Part shown: piece after piece, positions 20,592 through 22,563 of the stretch
Layout: every line of letters starts with the position of its first letter
How positions within the stretch are numbered: position 1 is the first letter of the stretch
Source: Treponema sp. UBA7570
Lineage (GTDB): Bacteria; Spirochaetota; Spirochaetia; Treponematales; Treponemataceae
Direction: 5' to 3'
Length of the DNA stretch: 22,563 nucleotides
Assembly: GCA_002477955.1 (NCBI GenBank)
Contig: DLLE01000017.1
Span: 1-22,563 of the forward strand
Program-made: the position numbers and the translations under genes
Notes under the pieces: model-generated
Told to the model about the DNA's origin: nothing
Seen by the model: the letters and a program-made list of their open reading frames with translations, nothing else
Database searches by the model: none

Positions 20592-21461
20592 ATGTATAAG
20601 TATATTGCGTTTCTAAAAGTAGTTGAGACTGGCAGTTTTACAAAGGCTGCTGATATTGTAGGTTGTACGCAGCCAGCGTTAAGCCAGATGATTTCTTCTT
20701 TAGAAAATGAACTTTCTGTTCAGCTTTTGCACCGTTCTCGATATGGAATAAAACTTACTTTGGACGGTGAAAAACTCTTTCCTTTTATAAAAGATTGCGT
20801 TGAACATTACAAATTGATGCGCCGGACTTGCGACGAAATTTGCGGACTTGAAACTGGTCTTGTTCGTATTGGAACAGTTTCGAGCGTTTCGTGCCATTGG
20901 CTTCCAGAAATAATAAAACTTTTTTGGGAAAAATATCCGAAAGTTCAACTGGTTCTTCATCAGGGCGACTATTCAAGCATTGCTGAATGGGTAAAGAACG
21001 GCTCTGTGGATTTTGGTTTTGTTAATCCAGCGGCGGTAAGCGGAATGGAGTCAAAGATTGTAAAAACAGGCGAATTTTGCGCAGTTGTTCCAAAAAATTA
21101 TCCGCTTTCTAAAAAGAAATCTGTAACTCTTAATGACCTAAAAAACGAGCCTTTTCTACTATTAGAAGAAGGGGCTTACAGCGAGATTTTAGAAGCATTC
21201 CGTTTTGAGGGAATTTCTCCAGACATAAAACTTCGTGTTCATGATGATTATTCGATTCTTTCTATGGTTGAAAAAGAATTGGGCATTTCTATCCTTACAA
21301 AACTTGTTTTGAACAAAACTTGCTATGATGTTGTTTCTGTACCGATAGAGCCGCCTGTAAGGAGAACGCTTGCTGTTGTGTTTAAGAATTACAATTTGCT
21401 TCCGATTGCGGCAAAAACCTTTATAGATTTTATAATGGAAAGAAAATCTGAGCTTCTTTAA
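20592..21461 (+). CDS. LysR-family transcriptional regulator
   Basis: The 289-residue protein has the N-terminal winged helix-turn-helix (about 1-60: FLKVVETGSFTKAADIVGC, then TQPALSQMISSLENEL) and the C-terminal periplasmic-binding-like effector domain (about 90-285, with LVRIGTVSS, VDFGFVNP and EKELGISILTKLVL). The family usually regulates the divergent gene in response to a small ligand, here the aminotransferase and possibly phzF. AAAAGG lies about eight bases before the ATG. It is followed by 305 bases of non-coding sequence before gdhA, so it is probably monocistronic. Confidence 0.93.
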   Translation: MYKYIAFLKVVETGSFTKAADIVGCTQPALSQMISSLENELSVQLLHRSRYGIKLTLDGEKLFPFIKDCVEHYKLMRRTCDEICGLETGLVRIGTVSSVSCHWLPEIIKLFWEKYPKVQLVLHQGDYSSIAEWVKNGSVDFGFVNPAAVSGMESKIVKTGEFCAVVPKNYPLSKKKSVTLNDLKNEPFLLLEEGAYSEILEAFRFEGISPDIKLRVHDDYSILSMVEKELGISILTKLVLNKTCYDVVSVPIEPPVRRTLAVVFKNYNLLPIAAKTFIDFIMERKSELL

Positions 21462-21470
21462 CTTTTAATG

Positions 21471-21543
21471 CAGCCCGGATCGTAACGGCGCGAATGCGTC
21501 CGCCTTGGCGGATGGAGCGAAAGCGGAACCGTGGAGAGCCGGT
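21471..21543 (-). repeat. Dispersed GC-rich intergenic element, copy 5 (between lysR and gdhA)
   Basis: A shorter copy oriented like the 16228 copy. GATGGAGCGAAAGCGGAACC (21511-21530) and GAGAGCCGG (21534-21542) match the end module of the 16228 copy with few changes. The centre is a short stem, TCCGCC-TT-GGCGGA (21499-21512), and CGGCGCGAATGCG (21487-21499) resembles, inverted, CATTCGCG of copy 1. The GCAGCCCGGATCG start (21470-21482) is only partly conserved. It begins about 10 bases after the lysR stop codon. Nothing else recognisable lies between it and the gdhA promoter at 21609. Confidence 0.7.
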
Positions 21544-21608
21544 TTGTGCTTGTGGTGTGCTCCTGATTTTTTTTCTAGGTTAAATTTGATGAATTTTGAG
21601 GCTGTTTA

Positions 21609-21637
21609 TTGACTATTTTGCACAAAAAATTTATGTT
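21609..21637 (+). promoter_or_regulatory. Predicted gdhA promoter
   Basis: TTGACT (21609-21614, five of six) and TATGTT (21632-21637, four of six) are 17 bases apart. Transcription would begin near 21644 and give a leader of about 120 bases containing the large hairpin at 21652-21720. Confidence 0.5.
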
Positions 21638-21651
21638 TATTTCATACGGCA

Positions 21652-21729
21652 AAGACGCTGTAAATAAAACGCTATCATTGTCTTTAAATGCAGTGTGTGG
21701 AGTTTTGTTTATGGCGTCTTATTTTTTTT
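21652..21729 (+). promoter_or_regulatory. Terminator-like leader hairpin with U8 tract upstream of gdhA (candidate attenuator)
   Basis: Bases 21652-21670 and 21702-21720 pair over 19 positions, 16 Watson-Crick and three G-U, around a 31-base loop. An A and T8 follow (21722-21729), 37 bases before the gdhA ATG. Within the loop GTCTTT (21680-21685) can instead pair with AAAGAC (21651-21656), which would break the base of the long stem. A terminator and a competing helix in a leader is the layout of attenuators and some riboswitches. I cannot name a known class. It might instead terminate a short RNA or be a hairpin-element remnant. Confidence 0.6.
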
Positions 21730-21766
21730 GCCCGCTTTTAAATGCTAATCAAAAAGGAGATAAAAA

Positions 21767-22563
21767 ATGGCACTTAAAGAATTTAACGTTAAAAACGCTT
21801 ACTGCAAACGCGTTTGGGATGAATTGAAAGCTCGCTACGCTGACCAGGAGCATTTCTTGCAGGCGGCTGGCCTTGTTCTTGAGACTCTTTCGCCGGTTGT
21901 TGACACAATGCCTGAGCTTGAGAGCACAGCAGTTCTCGAAAGATTTGTTGAGCCAGAGAGAATCATTATGTTCCGCGTGCCGTGGACAGATGACGCTGGA
22001 AAACCTCACGTAAACCGCGGATTCCGCGTTCAGTTTAACTCTGCAATCGGACCTTACAAAGGAGGATTGCGCTTTTCTCCAGAGGTAAGCCTTGACGTTC
22101 TTAAATTTTTGGGATTTGAGCAGGTTCTTAAAAATTCTTTGACAACACTTCCAATGGGCGGCGGAAAAGGCGGCTCGGATTTTGACCCTCACGGAAAATC
22201 AGACGCTGAGGTTATGAGATTCTGCCAGTCGTTTATGACAGAATTGTACCGCCACATCGGAGCTGACACAGACGTTCCAGCTGGAGACAAGGGCGTTGGC
22301 GGACGCGAAGTTGCGTTTATGTTCGGACAGTACAAGAGAATCACAAACCAGTTTACTGGTGTTCTCACAGGAAAAGGTCTGGACTTCGGCGGCTCTTTGA
22401 TTCGCCCTGAGGCTACAGGATACGGACTTATCTACTTTGCAGAGTGCATGCTCAAGGCTGTAAACACAGACTTCAACGGAAAAACTTGCATTATCTCCGG
22501 AGACGGAAACGTTGCTCAGTACGCTTGCGAGAAAGTTACTCAGCTTGGCGGAAAAGTAATCAC
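21767..22563 (+). CDS. gdhA: NADP-type glutamate dehydrogenase, N-terminal 265 residues (cut by window end)
   Basis: The enzyme interconverts 2-oxoglutarate plus ammonium and L-glutamate, usually the assimilatory direction for this hexameric type. The visible part includes GPYKGGLRF (K98), PMGGGKGGSDFDPHG (129-143, catalytic-site lysine K134), PAGDKGVGGRE (D174) and the start of the nucleotide-binding domain with SGDGNVAQYA (244-253). About 60% of the usual 440-450 residues are present; the frame is open to the window end. AAGGAGA lies six bases before the ATG, the strongest ribosome site in the window. Codon use differs from its neighbours (many GAG, GAC, TTC, AAC and CGC codons), the pattern expected of a highly expressed gene rather than of transfer. 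The leader carries a candidate attenuator. Confidence 0.95.
   Translation, partial: MALKEFNVKNAYCKRVWDELKARYADQEHFLQAAGLVLETLSPVVDTMPELESTAVLERFVEPERIIMFRVPWTDDAGKPHVNRGFRVQFNSAIGPYKGGLRFSPEVSLDVLKFLGFEQVLKNSLTTLPMGGGKGGSDFDPHGKSDAEVMRFCQSFMTELYRHIGADTDVPAGDKGVGGREVAFMFGQYKRITNQFTGVLTGKGLDFGGSLIRPEATGYGLIYFAECMLKAVNTDFNGKTCIISGDGNVAQYACEKVTQLGGKVI

Noticed and set aside
21609..21827. 72-residue + strand frame overlapping the gdhA start
   Set aside because: It begins at a TTG in the promoter, overlaps gdhA in another frame and has no ribosome site.
1..22563. CRISPR array, tRNA or rRNA genes, IS element or transposase, prophage genes
   Set aside because: I looked through the intergenic regions and coding frames and saw no regular direct repeats, clover-leaf candidates, transposase motifs or phage structural genes.

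Overview
The window looks like a chromosomal segment of a free-living, anaerobic spirochaete, most likely a gut or rumen type Treponema. The DNA is AT-rich, with short GC-rich intergenic islands. Supporting signs are an oxygen-sensitive class III ribonucleotide reductase, a spirochaete-style lipobox, an outer-membrane barrel and FecR cluster, a CHASE2 adenylate cyclase, a UPF0158-acetyltransferase fusion and a stand-alone DbpA RNA-binding domain. Intact trpB and trpA and an NADP-type glutamate dehydrogenase argue against a host-restricted pathogen. The genus is inferred from protein character, not from a marker gene.

Layout. 1-2340 (+): the end of an unidentified ORF, then trpB and trpA, closed by a bidirectional terminator. 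2358-5200 (-): nrdD-nrdG, with a promoter that carries two candidate NrdR boxes. 5381-8722 (+): pth, a non-canonical clpP, a UPF0158-GNAT fusion and a DbpA-domain protein. 8753-9448 (+): a metallo-beta-lactamase-fold hydrolase. 9476-13294 (-): a tight five-gene envelope cluster (exported protein, barrel, FecR protein, lipoprotein, metallophosphatase). It is divergent from a 944-residue CHASE2 adenylate cyclase (13389-16223, +). 16393-18192: ybaK (-) divergent from a histidine-rich CobW GTPase (+). 18481-21461: phzF and a PLP aminotransferase (-) divergent from a LysR regulator (+). 21767-end: gdhA (+), cut off by the window.

The most unusual content is not protein coding. Five GC-rich intergenic stretches (about 1390-1470, 5267-5350, 16228-16322, 18311-18405, 21471-21543) appear to belong to one dispersed family with two conserved end modules around a hairpin. 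In the two best copies the ends are 24/25 and 26/30 identical, while the 18-bp stem between them has changed on both sides so that pairing is kept. Other structures are a perfect 23-bp inverted repeat across the stop codon just before trpB, a 19-bp hairpin plus U8 tract in the gdhA leader with a competing helix, and three genes (clpP, the cyclase, ybaK) that lack a Shine-Dalgarno and have a -10-like box right before the start codon.

All calls come from reading the sequence by eye. No database search, folding program or statistical test was run.
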